A stretch of 33,156 bases of DNA from Polaromonas sp. Its GTDB lineage: Bacteria; Pseudomonadota; Gammaproteobacteria; Burkholderiales; Burkholderiaceae_C. Position 1 is the first letter of the stretch. The number at the start of each line of letters is the position of its first letter. The translations under genes and the position numbers were made by a program. The notes beneath the pieces were generated by a model that saw nothing but the letters and a program-made list of their open reading frames with translations, had not been told where the DNA came from and made no database searches. Below, piece by piece: positions 15,981 to 24,097 of the stretch. The DNA is taken from positions 1 through 33,156 of the forward strand of contig JAAFJF010000038.1 in assembly GCA_013298815.1 (NCBI GenBank), given 5' to 3'.

Positions 15981-16024
15981 ATAAATACGCACCTATAAAA
16001 TACGCACCTATAAAATACGCATCT
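15981..16024. repeat. Three tandem 14-15 bp repeats
   Basis: Units ATAAATACGCACCT, ATAAAATACGCACCT and ATAAAATACGCATCT run head to tail immediately before dispersed-element copy D. The unit contains AAATACGC, a core piece of that element, but in the opposite orientation to copy D, so each unit can pair with GCGTATTT at 16032-16039. Confidence 0.85.
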
Positions 16025-16077
16025 ATAGCCAGCGTATTTACTGCCTAAAAGGCTATACTTTTAATAGCAAAAAGTAT
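16021..16077 (-). repeat. Dispersed short element, copy D (intergenic)
   Basis: On the minus strand: TTTTTGCTATTAAAAG, TATAGCCTTTTAGGCAG, TAAATACGCTGGCTATAG. The variable codon is TAG, a stop in the frame used by the coding copies. It lies between the convergent OsmC-like and coq7 genes and ends at the coq7 stop. Confidence 0.85.
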
Positions 16078-16078
16078 A

Positions 16079-16717
16079 TTAAATCCGATGCGCCACTGTT
16101 GTCATTACTTTAGAGGCGGCGGCCATCATCGCTTTGACAGGAGCTGGTAAATCTGTAGCGCCCAATTCACGCATCTTTTGTCTCGCCTCTTGACCGTGGC
16201 GCGCCTCGTCCGCTTTCATTTCCGTCACAATAGCACGCGAAATGTGGTCGCCAGCTGGCAGCAAGTCCAAATGGTTGCCTAAATGGGACTCTACTTGCGC
16301 TTCGGTTTCAGAAACAAAACCAAAACTCACAGCATCGCCCAGTTTGCCAGCAATCAAACCCAGTCCAAAAGCACCGGCGTACCACAGCGGGTTTAGCAGG
16401 CTGGGGCGTGCGCCTAATTCTTGTAAACGGGTTTGTGTCCACGCCAAGTGGTCTGTTTCTTCTTTGGCCGCCGCCAAAAAATGTTTTTTGGTTGCAAGGT
16501 TGTTTGTGGCCAACGCGCCGGCTGAGTAGAGGGCTTGGGCACAAATCTCACCCACATGGTTAACCCGCATCAAGGCGCCTGCTTGGGTTTTATCAATATC
16601 GCTCAACTCTGCTGGGTGTTCGTCCAGTGTAGTAGGTTGCGTAAAAGCGCGTGAAGCACGCGGTGGGGCAAAAAGTGTGCGAAGTGCAGTATCGAGGGTA
16701 GGAATCAAACTGTTCAT
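16079..16717 (-). CDS. coq7: Demethoxyubiquinone hydroxylase Coq7
   Basis: Di-iron monooxygenase that adds the last ring hydroxyl in ubiquinone synthesis. The ferritin-like iron ligands are visible: RVNHVGEICAQALY, AAKEETDHLAW (ExxH) and EMKADEARHG (ExxxH-type), plus the ETEAQVESHL helix. I chose the start at 16717 (MNSLIPTLDTALRTLF), giving 212 residues as in the Pseudomonas-type protein; the open frame extends 16 codons further without a better ribosome site. The gene stands alone, divergent from the porin. Confidence 0.93.
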   Translation of the reverse strand: MNSLIPTLDTALRTLFAPPRASRAFTQPTTLDEHPAELSDIDKTQAGALMRVNHVGEICAQALYSAGALATNNLATKKHFLAAAKEETDHLAWTQTRLQELGARPSLLNPLWYAGAFGLGLIAGKLGDAVSFGFVSETEAQVESHLGNHLDLLPAGDHISRAIVTEMKADEARHGQEARQKMRELGATDLPAPVKAMMAAASKVMTTVAHRI

Positions 16718-16883
16718 GATGCCGATATTAACGCGATGTGGTGATTTGTTGCAACTGAACAACAAATATCAAATAAATAGCCCTATTTCACCTAAAGAGT
16801 TTGCAACGTAACGGTAGCTTTGGTTCAATAGAGTCAGCTTCCGAACAGGAGGTTGGCCCGGGCTTCTGGCGGCGTGAACCAAA

Positions 16884-16908
16884 TCACACTTGTGTGATAA
16901 ATGTCACA
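16884..16908. promoter_or_regulatory. Overlapping dyads with CRP-like consensus upstream of the porin
   Basis: TGTGATAAATGTCACA (16893-16908) matches the CRP consensus TGTGA-N6-TCACA exactly. It overlaps another perfect palindrome, TCACACTTGTGTGA (16884-16897). They lie 42 bp before the porin start codon. Betaproteobacteria carry CRP/FNR-family regulators, but which one binds here, and whether it activates or represses, cannot be told. Confidence 0.55.
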
Positions 16909-16950
16909 CAACGGACCGGAGCCCTTTGTTTAACCTTGGAGAATTTTTAA

Positions 16951-17898
16951 ATGAAAAAGACACTATTGGCACTCGCAGTTGTTGCAGCTTCTGGCGCAGC
17001 ATTCGCACAATCCGCAACTTTGAGCGGTTCATACGTTTTCGGTTACCAGTCAACTAAAGTTGGCGGCGTGACTACTGCTGGTATCGGTACAGATACAGCT
17101 GCTATCGCATTGGTTGCTACAGAAGACCTCGGCGGCGGCTTGAAAGCTACTGCTAAAGTGTCACTCGGTGGCATGATGCGTGACGGCGCTGGTACAGGCG
17201 AAGATGCTTCTTTGTCATTGTCTGGCGGTTTCGGTACATTGACTATGGGTTCTATCGAATCTGATGACGGCTTGTCACGTGCTTACGCAGGTGCTCCAGT
17301 TATCGGTTTGGACGGCAAAGTTCACGGTGGCAACACAAACATCGACGTCATTGGCTACACATCTCCACAATTGGCTCCAGGCTTGACAGCTGGTGTGTCA
17401 TACGTTGACCGCGGTACAACTGTTGGAACTGGCCTAGCAGCTGGTACAACTGGTGCAGCTTCAGCTCAGCCATCATTGACTGGTAACTTGACATACGGCG
17501 CTGGCCCTATCTCTGCACGTTTTGACGTGACTTCATGGACTCGCCAAAGCGCTGCTGACGTGACTTCAAACACCAACAAGAACCGTTTCCGCGTTTCTGG
17601 TAACTATGACCTCGGCATGGCTAAAGTTGGTTTGGGCTACGCTCAGTTGAAGCGTACAACTGGTACTAAGACAACTCAATTGGAAGCTGGCGTTTCTGCT
17701 GGTTTCGGCGCAACTACAGTTGGTGCAGTGTACGAAGAGTTGAAAACAACTGGCGCAGCTAAGAAATCTGGCTTCACCGTTGGTGCACAGTACAACTTGA
17801 GCAAGCGTACAAACGTGAGCGCAGGCTACGCAACTTGGAAAACAGCTGGCGCGTCATCTGACACTAGCTTCCGCGTTTTGGTCGGTCACTCTTTCTAA
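16951..17898 (+). CDS. Outer-membrane porin (Gram-negative porin family)
   Basis: General diffusion porin of the betaproteobacterial type, a 16-stranded beta-barrel trimer. The signal peptide ends AAFA after residue 19; the mature protein starts QSATLSGSYVFGYQ. Typical segments are LGGGLKATAKVSL, GFGTLTMGSIESDDG, and a C-terminal strand ending in Phe (FRVLVGHSF) for Bam recognition. 315 residues is on the short side for the family. Codon use is strongly biased and unlike the neighbours (repeated ggt/gct/aca/ttg), as expected for a very highly expressed gene. GGAG stands 9 bp before the ATG. The dyads upstream and hairpins downstream suggest tight control. Confidence 0.93.
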   Translation: MKKTLLALAVVAASGAAFAQSATLSGSYVFGYQSTKVGGVTTAGIGTDTAAIALVATEDLGGGLKATAKVSLGGMMRDGAGTGEDASLSLSGGFGTLTMGSIESDDGLSRAYAGAPVIGLDGKVHGGNTNIDVIGYTSPQLAPGLTAGVSYVDRGTTVGTGLAAGTTGAASAQPSLTGNLTYGAGPISARFDVTSWTRQSAADVTSNTNKNRFRVSGNYDLGMAKVGLGYAQLKRTTGTKTTQLEAGVSAGFGATTVGAVYEELKTTGAAKKSGFTVGAQYNLSKRTNVSAGYATWKTAGASSDTSFRVLVGHSF

Positions 17899-17903
17899 AT
17901 CCC

Positions 17904-17953
17904 AAACTAGCGTAAGCTAGTTTGTTAAAAATTAATTAGCGCAAGCTAATTAA
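17904..17953 (+). other. Twin GNRA-tetraloop hairpins in the porin 3' untranslated region
   Basis: Two perfect stem-loops: AAACTAGC-GTAA-GCTAGTTT (17904-17923) and TTAATTAGC-GCAA-GCTAATTAA (17932-17953). Both have GNRA loops closed by C-G and share the TAGC-GNAA-GCTA apex. They follow the porin stop codon and precede the terminator. Confidence 0.75.
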
Positions 17954-17968
17954 AGATTAAAAAGATAA

Positions 17969-17999
17969 AACCCGTTGCACCTCGGTGCAGCGGGTTTTT
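17969..17999 (+). terminator. Porin rho-independent terminator
   Basis: A 12-bp stem, AACCCGTTGCAC (17969-17980) with GTGCAGCGGGTT (17985-17996), one G-U pair, CTCG loop, followed by a short T run. It is the third hairpin after the porin gene. Confidence 0.9.
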
Positions 18000-18069
18000 G
18001 CATTTTAGAGAAGCTACATGCTTATAAATTTAGCAATAATCAATCATCGAGATTTGAGAGACAAAAAAC

Positions 18070-18810
18070 ATGTCATTGAAACTGGCAAGCAAAACTATTG
18101 CAGTGGTCGCGCTAGCTATGCTTTTAGGTGCATGTTCCCATGTAACTAAAGATGCTCTGCCAGATCAAGCAGATGCTCCAAAGTCGGAGCAGAACGACTT
18201 TTTTGTTGGCTGGCGGCACTATGTCTTGCCAGGTAAAGCGGCGACGCTGTACACGCTAGACCGTCTGGACGGCCGCGCTGCTTTGATGGCGAAAGCAGGC
18301 ACTTCTGCCAGCATGATGCGATCCGATGTGAATATTCCTGCATTTCAGCTTGATGAAGTTAGTTTTTCTTGGCAAGTGCCTCAACTCATAGAAACAGCTG
18401 ATTTGGCAGAACGCGATGCGGACGATTCGCCTGTACGTGTGGTACTGGTGTTCGAGGGTGATAAGAAGAAGTTTTCAGCGAAAAATGCCATGTTGTCTGA
18501 GCTGGCTCAGGTTTTGACAGGTGAACCTTTGCCGTATGCCACGTTGATGTATGTGTGGTGTAACAAGCGACCCTCTGGCAGCGTGGTCGTGAATCCTAGG
18601 ACGGACAGAATACGCAGTATCGTTGTCGAGTCTGGCAAAAAAAATCTACGCCAATGGCGTGACTACAAGCGCAAAATTCACAGCGATTTTGAAAAAGCGT
18701 TTGGCGAAGCACCCGGCAAGCTGTTAAGCGTAGCGGTTATGACCGACAGTGATAACACCAAGACACAGATTTCAGCCGCATATGGCGGTGTAAACTTTGT
18801 GAAAAAATAA
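18070..18810 (+). CDS. DUF3047-like lipoprotein of unknown function
   Basis: 246 residues with a lipoprotein signal ending LGAC (Cys22). The body resembles DUF3047 proteins, common in Comamonadaceae and relatives: VSFSWQVPQLIETADLAERDADDSPVRV, ELAQVLTGEPLPYATLMYVW, RIRSIVVESG, AFGEAPGKLLSVAVMTDSDNT. It is probably periplasmic and membrane-tethered with a single beta-rich domain. Function is not known and I assign none. It is transcribed alone after the porin terminator and converges on hexR. Confidence 0.78.
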   Translation: MSLKLASKTIAVVALAMLLGACSHVTKDALPDQADAPKSEQNDFFVGWRHYVLPGKAATLYTLDRLDGRAALMAKAGTSASMMRSDVNIPAFQLDEVSFSWQVPQLIETADLAERDADDSPVRVVLVFEGDKKKFSAKNAMLSELAQVLTGEPLPYATLMYVWCNKRPSGSVVVNPRTDRIRSIVVESGKKNLRQWRDYKRKIHSDFEKAFGEAPGKLLSVAVMTDSDNTKTQISAAYGGVNFVKK

Positions 18811-18828
18811 GAACTAAGCTGAACCTTT

Positions 18829-19677
18829 TTAAGCGTAACGCTTGCTGCGTAAATTATTTTTCATACCTTGCAACATAGGCTGCAATTTGCTACCCCCAAT
18901 GCGCAGTGCCACGCAGGTTGCCAGTATGTCAATAATCATCAAATGCATCAAGCGCGACACCATGGGGCTGTACTTGTCAAAGCCTTCGGGGTGATCGGCT
19001 GCTAGGTGGATATTCCCTGCTGATGCCAAGGGCGATCCGCTGGTGGTAATGACAATCGTGGTGACACCGTTTTTGCGTGCAATGTCGCAAGCATCCATCA
19101 AATCACGGGTTCTGCCTGAGTTTGAAATAATCACCACGCAATCGCCCGCTCCCAGCATAGATGCGCTCATCACTTGCATGTGGCCGTCGCTGTAGGCAAT
19201 GGTGTTTAAGCCCAGTCTGAAAAATTTATGCTGTGCGTCCTGCGCCACAATGCCTGAGTTTCCCGCACCGTAAAACTCGATACGTCTGCCCGTTGTGTGC
19301 GTTTCTGCCAAAGTGATAACGGCTTTTTCAATGGCGCCGGTGATGGCGTCATTGCGGTACTTCAAAAATGCTGCAACGGTGTTGTCTATCACTTTCACCA
19401 TCACATCGCCGGTTTTGTCATCTGCATCCACGCTGCGATGAATAAAAGGCACGCCTTCGTTCACACTGCCAGCCAACTTGAGCTTGAAATCCGACAATCC
19501 GTCATAGCCCATGCTGCGGCAAAACCGCACGACAGTGGGTTTGCTCACATGTGCGCGGTCAGCCAGCACGCTGATGGGCAAGTTGGCGAAAGCGCGTGGG
19601 TCGCCCAGCACGAGCTTACCAACGCGCTGTTCAGCAGGTGCGAGTGATGGCAGCGAGGCTTTGACGCGTTCTAGCAT
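18829..19677 (-). CDS. hexR: RpiR-family transcriptional regulator HexR
   Basis: An N-terminal RpiR helix-turn-helix (about residues 1-77, with the recognition region VSKPTVVRFCRSMGYDGLSDFKLKL) and a C-terminal SIS phosphosugar-binding domain (about 120-260; GAGNSGIVAQDAQHKF and ISNSGRTRDL). HexR binds 2-keto-3-deoxy-6-phosphogluconate and controls zwf and other central carbon genes. I used the start at 19677 (MLERVKASLPSLAPAEQRV), as in family members, with AAGG upstream; the open frame runs further into zwf. It lies 55 bp behind zwf on the same strand, so the regulator is probably co-transcribed with its target. Confidence 0.9.
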   Translation of the reverse strand: MLERVKASLPSLAPAEQRVGKLVLGDPRAFANLPISVLADRAHVSKPTVVRFCRSMGYDGLSDFKLKLAGSVNEGVPFIHRSVDADDKTGDVMVKVIDNTVAAFLKYRNDAITGAIEKAVITLAETHTTGRRIEFYGAGNSGIVAQDAQHKFFRLGLNTIAYSDGHMQVMSASMLGAGDCVVIISNSGRTRDLMDACDIARKNGVTTIVITTSGSPLASAGNIHLAADHPEGFDKYSPMVSRLMHLMIIDILATCVALRIGGSKLQPMLQGMKNNLRSKRYA

Positions 19678-19732
19678 AGCTGCCTTATGGATAAATGCAG
19701 CGGCGCAGTACACAAAGTGACAAGCGTGGGGG

Positions 19733-21202
19733 TCAACATTCTTCAGCCCAGCAAAAGTTGTCTTTGGCAATCATCGCGCTAGCTGCGCTAGGCCCCCAGC
19801 TTCCGGCTGCGTAAGGTCGTGGGCCTTGGGTATCAGCTTTCCAAGCATCTAAAATAGGTTCAACCCAGCGCCAAGCGCATTCTTGCTCATCGCTGCGCAC
19901 AAAGAGGTTCAAGCGCCCTGCCAGCACGTCCAACAGCAAACGCTCATACGCACCCACGCGCTCAGAGCCAAATCGTTTGTCAAAATCAAGATCCAACTGC
20001 ACGGGTGCCAAAGTTTGCGTGCTCTTACTGCCTGCAGGGGCACGTTGGTTGGCGCCTTGCGAGTACAAATGCAATTCCAAGCCGTCTTTGGGCTGCAAAT
20101 TAATCACCAAACGGTTGGCAGCACCTGAGGGCGATTGGTAAATGGCATGTGGCGCGGGTCTAAAGTTGATAACGATAGAAGCATCTCGTGCGCCCAAGCG
20201 CTTTCCTGTGCGAATGTAAAACGGCACGCCTGCCCAGCGCCAGTTGGCGATTTCACAGCGCAGCGCAACAAACGTTTCTGTTTGACTTTCAGCGCTCACG
20301 CCAGCTTCTTGTTTGTAACCTGGGACGGCTTGCCCGCTGATAGTGCCAGCCGTGTATTGACCCCGCACAACGTGCTGGCTCAGGGTCTCTGCCGTCCACG
20401 GCTTTAAAGCGCGCAAAACTTTGAGCTTTTCGTCACGAATTGCATCGGCGTGCGCATTGATAGGCGGCTCCATACCAATAGCGCAGAGCAACTGCAATGC
20501 ATGGTTTTGCACCATGTCACGCAGCGCACCCGTATTTTCGTAAAACGCGCCGCGCGACTCAACACCCAAATCTTCCGCGATGGTGATTTGAATGTTGGCG
20601 ATATGCTCTCTGCGCCACAACGGCTCAAACAGCGAATTGCCAAAACGCAATGCAAACAGGTTTTGTACCGAGGGCTTGCCAAGATAATGGTCAATGCGGA
20701 ACACCTGGTTTTCAGTCAGCACTCGGCGCACAGTTTCGTTGATGACGCGGTTGGACGCCAAATCATGCCCCAGCGGCTTCTCAAGCACCACACGCGTTTT
20801 AGGACCATTCAAACCCGCTGCGGCAATTTGCTCGCAGACGGTGGTGAACAGTGCAGGCGCGGTGGCAACGTACATCACCACGGTGTCTGCATTTCTAGCG
20901 TTTAATTTCTCAGCCAAAGCAAGGTAATACTCAGGCTTTGACAAATCCATACGCAAGTAGAAAAGCGTGGCTGCAAAACGGTCAAATTCTTCTGTATTGG
21001 GGCGTTTCGAGGGGTCAACCGCGTCGAACCTTGACTTGATGATTGTTCGGTAAGCCTCATCAGTCATATCATCGCGCCCGACACCTATGATGCGACCACC
21101 CTCGGGCAGGCTACCATGTCGAAATGCCTGAAACAGTGCAGGCAACAGTTTGCGCCATGCTAAATCACCTGTACCGCCAAAAATAACTAAGTCAAAACTC
21201 AT
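19733..21202 (-). CDS. zwf: Glucose-6-phosphate 1-dehydrogenase
   Basis: Oxidises glucose 6-phosphate to 6-phosphogluconolactone with NADP+ or NAD+, entering the pentose phosphate and Entner-Doudoroff routes. The dinucleotide loop reads FGGTGDLAWRKLLPAL (usually GASGDL), the active-site motif is RIDHYLGKPSVQNL, and EKPLGHDL and PFYIRTGKRL are present. The 489-residue length is normal. An AGGTG ribosome site precedes the ATG. It is divergent from tal-pgi, with a candidate HexR operator in the 137-bp gap, and is followed by hexR. Confidence 0.96.
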   Translation of the reverse strand: MSFDLVIFGGTGDLAWRKLLPALFQAFRHGSLPEGGRIIGVGRDDMTDEAYRTIIKSRFDAVDPSKRPNTEEFDRFAATLFYLRMDLSKPEYYLALAEKLNARNADTVVMYVATAPALFTTVCEQIAAAGLNGPKTRVVLEKPLGHDLASNRVINETVRRVLTENQVFRIDHYLGKPSVQNLFALRFGNSLFEPLWRREHIANIQITIAEDLGVESRGAFYENTGALRDMVQNHALQLLCAIGMEPPINAHADAIRDEKLKVLRALKPWTAETLSQHVVRGQYTAGTISGQAVPGYKQEAGVSAESQTETFVALRCEIANWRWAGVPFYIRTGKRLGARDASIVINFRPAPHAIYQSPSGAANRLVINLQPKDGLELHLYSQGANQRAPAGSKSTQTLAPVQLDLDFDKRFGSERVGAYERLLLDVLAGRLNLFVRSDEQECAWRWVEPILDAWKADTQGPRPYAAGSWGPSAASAMIAKDNFCWAEEC

Positions 21203-21253
21203 GATGCACCTGAAATATGATGTAACTAAAAAACAGAAAATCAGAGTGTTTAA

Positions 21254-21268
21254 TGTAACTTAGTTTCA
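21254..21268. promoter_or_regulatory. Candidate HexR operator between zwf and tal
   Basis: TGTAACTTAGTTTCA is a near-perfect dyad (TGTAAC / TGAAAC half-sites, 3-bp spacer) close to the proteobacterial HexR consensus of the TGTAAT-N3-ATTACA type. A second half-site, TGTAAC, begins at 21221. It is placed where it could control both zwf-hexR and tal-pgi. Confidence 0.55.
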
Positions 21269-21339
21269 CGGCGAATGCAAATTTGCGATAATCAAGGGCG
21301 AATTAAATTCAATCACGCTATTAACTCCGAGAAAAGACC

Positions 21340-22290
21340 ATGAACCAGCTCGATCAGCTCAAACAATTCACCACCGTCGTTGCGGACACAGGCGACTTCT
21401 TGCAAATCAGCGCCTCCAAGCCGCGTGATGCCACAACCAACCCGTCGTTGATTCTCAAAGCCGTTCAAAAGCCTGAATATGCACCGCTATTGGCGGCGTC
21501 GGTTGCAGCTTGCCAAGGTAAATCGCTAGACGATGTGGTGGACCATTTGCTGGTCAGCTTCGGCGTCAAAATTTTAAACATCGTGCCAGGCCGCGTCTCC
21601 ACAGAAATTGATGCGCGTTTGAGCTTTGATGCGCCTGCCATGGTCGCGCGGGCTCTCAAGACCATCGCTTTGTACCGCGACAACGGTATTGATTCCGAGC
21701 GCGTGCTCATCAAAGTCGCTGCTACGTGGGAAGGCATTCAAGCCGCTGCCGAGCTAGAGCGTGCTGGCATCCACACCAACTTGACCTTGTTGTTCTCCTT
21801 TTGCCAAGCGGTCGCTTGCGGCCAAGCCCAAGTGCAGTTGATTTCACCCTTCGTCGGTCGTATTTACGACTGGTACAAAAAGTCTGCGGGTGCAGCTTGG
21901 GTTGAGGCAGACAAAGCGTTGGCAAACGATCCTGGTGTGCAATCCGTCACAGCTATTTACAACTTTTATAAAAAGCACGGCATCAAAACCGAAGTCATGG
22001 GTGCGAGTTTTCGCAACGTCGGGCAAATCACCGCTTTGGCGGGTTGCGATTTGCTGACCATCAGCCCTGAACTGCTCGCCCAATTGGCTGCCACCGAGAC
22101 GCCATTGACCCGCGCCATCTCAGCTGAAAGCGCTCAAACGCTAGATATTCCCGCCATCAACTACAACGAAGCCAGCTTCCGCTTGGCGCTGAACGAGGAC
22201 GCTATGGCGACTGAAAAGCTGTCCGAAGGCATTCGTGCTTTTTGCGCGGACACTGTCAAACTAGAAAAATTGATATTGGCAGCACGTTAA
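21340..22290 (+). CDS. tal: Transaldolase
   Basis: Transfers dihydroxyacetone units between sedoheptulose 7-phosphate and glyceraldehyde 3-phosphate in the non-oxidative pentose phosphate pathway. The 316-residue TalB-type chain shows [10 protein letters not shown] with Asp16, [11 protein letters not shown], and [16 protein letters not shown] with the Schiff-base Lys125. [13 protein letters not shown] and MGASFRN are also typical. GAGAAAAG precedes the start. pgi follows 40 bp downstream in the same direction. Confidence 0.96.
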   Translation: MNQLDQLKQFTTVVADTGDFLQISASKPRDATTNPSLILKAVQKPEYAPLLAASVAACQGKSLDDVVDHLLVSFGVKILNIVPGRVSTEIDARLSFDAPAMVARALKTIALYRDNGIDSERVLIKVAATWEGIQAAAELERAGIHTNLTLLFSFCQAVACGQAQVQLISPFVGRIYDWYKKSAGAAWVEADKALANDPGVQSVTAIYNFYKKHGIKTEVMGASFRNVGQITALAGCDLLTISPELLAQLAATETPLTRAISAESAQTLDIPAINYNEASFRLALNEDAMATEKLSEGIRAFCADTVKLEKLILAAR

Positions 22291-22330
22291 ATCAAGCCTC
22301 AGCCACTCAGCCAAAAAACGAAATAAAACC

Positions 22331-24001
22331 ATGACAAAACTCCCCAACCAGCGTACCCGTGGCGACCAAACCGCTGCTTGGGCGGCTTTGCAACAGCATT
22401 TCGACACATCGGGTAAAAACTTCGATGCCAGAGAGGCATTTGCCAGTGACCTGAAAAACGGCAACAAGCGTTTTGAGACGCTCAGCCAGCAAGCGCCCTA
22501 CGTCTTTGCTGATTTGTCGAAAAACCGACTGGACGAGGTCACGCAAGCGCTGTTGATGGATTTAGCACGTCAAAGTGGTGTTGAAGCGCACCGCGACGCG
22601 ATGTTTGCAGGCGAAAAGATCAACAACGCTGAAGACCGCGCGGTGATGCATTGGCTGCTTAGAACGGCAGAAAATAGCGAAAATATTGGAAAAAACACCC
22701 CAAATATGCCTCTAGCCGCTGTGTTTACTGCCTCAGCAGCTATAAATAACGCAGCAAATATTGATACTGAGTTGCTATTGGTGCATCAAACCTTGACGCC
22801 TATGCTCGCCTATGCTGAGCAAATCCGTGCAGACGTGCAGATCACCGACATCGTCAACATTGGCATTGGTGGCTCAGATCTCGGCCCGCTGATGGCTGTG
22901 CTGGCTTTGGACAGCTTTGCAAACACTGGCAAGCGTTTGCACTTCGTCTCCAACGTGGACGGCCACGAGCTGGCGGCGGTGTTGAAGCAATTAAAAGCCG
23001 AGAACACGCTGTTTCTTATCGCCTCAAAAACCTTCACCACCATAGAAACCATGACCAATGCGCAGTCTGCTAAAGCATGGTTTGAGGCGAATTATGGTGA
23101 TAAAACGAATCTTTTAACGACAAATAAAGGCATTTCGCGTCATTTTGCAGCGTTAACCACCAATGTTGCCGCTGCCAATGCATTCGGCATCAGCACCACC
23201 TTCGGCTTTTGGGACTGGGTGGGTGGACGCTATTCTTTGTGGTCCGCCATCGGTTTGCCGATTGCGATTGCCATTGGCGCACAAGGCTTTAAAGACATGT
23301 TGGCAGGCGCGAGTGCGATGGACGAGCACTTCCGCACCGCACCGCTAGAGGCTAATTTGCCCGTCAAACTCGGCTTGCTTGACGTTTGGTATCGCAACTT
23401 CCACGGTTTCACCAGCCGTTGCGTGGCTCCTTATCACAGCGCTTTGAAGCGTTTACCCGCGTATTTGCAGCAGCTAGAGATGGAAAGCAATGGCAAACAG
23501 GTTGATGCGAACGGGCAGTTGTTGCCTTTTTCGACCTCTGCCGTCGTATGGGGCGAGCCCGGCACCAATGGTCAGCATGCGTTTTTCCAAATGCTGCACC
23601 AAGGCACAGACGTCGTTCCCGTCGAATTCATCGCCGTTAAAAACGCGCGCCACAGCTTGCCGGGTCATCAGCAGCGCTTGCTGGCCAATGCCGTGGCGCA
23701 GGCGCAGGCGCTGATGATGGGCAAGGCAGATGCGGGCGGTCATAAAAATTTCCCTGGCAACCGTCCCAGCACAACATTGCTGTTGGAAGATTTAACGCCT
23801 GCCAGTTTTGGCGCGTTGATCGCGCTGTACGAGCACCGCGTCTTCGTGGCAGGCAGTGTGTGGGGCATCAACAGCTTTGACCAATGGGGTGTCGAGCTGG
23901 GCAAGGTGCTGGCGGTGGATATCGAGAAACGCATGTCTTCTGGCGACATGACGGGGCTGGATGGGTCTACGCAGGGTTTGCTGAAAAAATTGAGTGTTTA
24001 A
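22331..24001 (+). CDS. pgi: Glucose-6-phosphate isomerase
   Basis: Interconverts glucose 6-phosphate and fructose 6-phosphate. The family signatures are complete: NIGIGGSDLGPLM, ASKTFTTIETMTNA, FGFWDWVGGRYSLWSA, GEPGTNGQHAFFQMLHQG, and the C-terminal FDQWGVELGKVLA. Length (556) is near normal. Between RTAEN and LLLVHQTL, residues 126-143 (MPLAAVFTASAAINNAAN) derive from an antisense copy of the dispersed element, in the small-domain stretch where relatives vary. It is probably functional, since all active-site motifs are intact. Pairs with tal in an operon divergent from zwf-hexR. Confidence 0.96.
   Translation: MTKLPNQRTRGDQTAAWAALQQHFDTSGKNFDAREAFASDLKNGNKRFETLSQQAPYVFADLSKNRLDEVTQALLMDLARQSGVEAHRDAMFAGEKINNAEDRAVMHWLLRTAENSENIGKNTPNMPLAAVFTASAAINNAANIDTELLLVHQTLTPMLAYAEQIRADVQITDIVNIGIGGSDLGPLMAVLALDSFANTGKRLHFVSNVDGHELAAVLKQLKAENTLFLIASKTFTTIETMTNAQSAKAWFEANYGDKTNLLTTNKGISRHFAALTTNVAAANAFGISTTFGFWDWVGGRYSLWSAIGLPIAIAIGAQGFKDMLAGASAMDEHFRTAPLEANLPVKLGLLDVWYRNFHGFTSRCVAPYHSALKRLPAYLQQLEMESNGKQVDANGQLLPFSTSAVVWGEPGTNGQHAFFQMLHQGTDVVPVEFIAVKNARHSLPGHQQRLLANAVAQAQALMMGKADAGGHKNFPGNRPSTTLLLEDLTPASFGALIALYEHRVFVAGSVWGINSFDQWGVELGKVLAVDIEKRMSSGDMTGLDGSTQGLLKKLSV
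22700..22762 (-). repeat. Dispersed short element, copy E (antisense, inside pgi)
   Basis: On the minus strand: TTATTTATAGCTGCTGAGG, then CAGTAAACACAGCGGCTAGAGGC. It is one of the best-conserved copies. pgi reads it on the opposite strand in the frame shared with the rlmJ copy. The variable codon is GAG, which reads TCA from the other strand. Confidence 0.85.
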
Positions 24002-24024
24002 TTCAATGTTCAATTAAGGATTAA

Positions 24025-24095
24025 TATAGCTATATAAATGATAGCTTCTTAGGCAGTAAATACGCCGGCTAGAGCATTATTTATGCTTATTTTTC
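24025..24095 (+). repeat. Dispersed short element, copy F (intergenic)
   Basis: ATAGCTTCTTAGGCAG, TAAATACGCCGGCTAGAG, then an AT-rich right arm with the small dyad GCATTATTTATGC. It fills the gap between the convergent pgi and fau genes. The variable codon is TAG, a stop in the coding frame, as in the other intergenic copy. Confidence 0.88.
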
Positions 24096-24097
24096 GA

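Noticed and set aside
17000-17898. Porin gene with aberrant codon use as a horizontal acquisition
   Set aside because: The bias fits very high expression of a major outer-membrane protein, and the protein is typical of the lineage.
19672-19706. Weak element-like sequence at the hexR start (ATAGCTGCCTTATGGATAAAT...GCGGC)
   Set aside because: Landmarks are partly present but spacing and the GGCA-TAAATACGC centre do not align well enough to count it.
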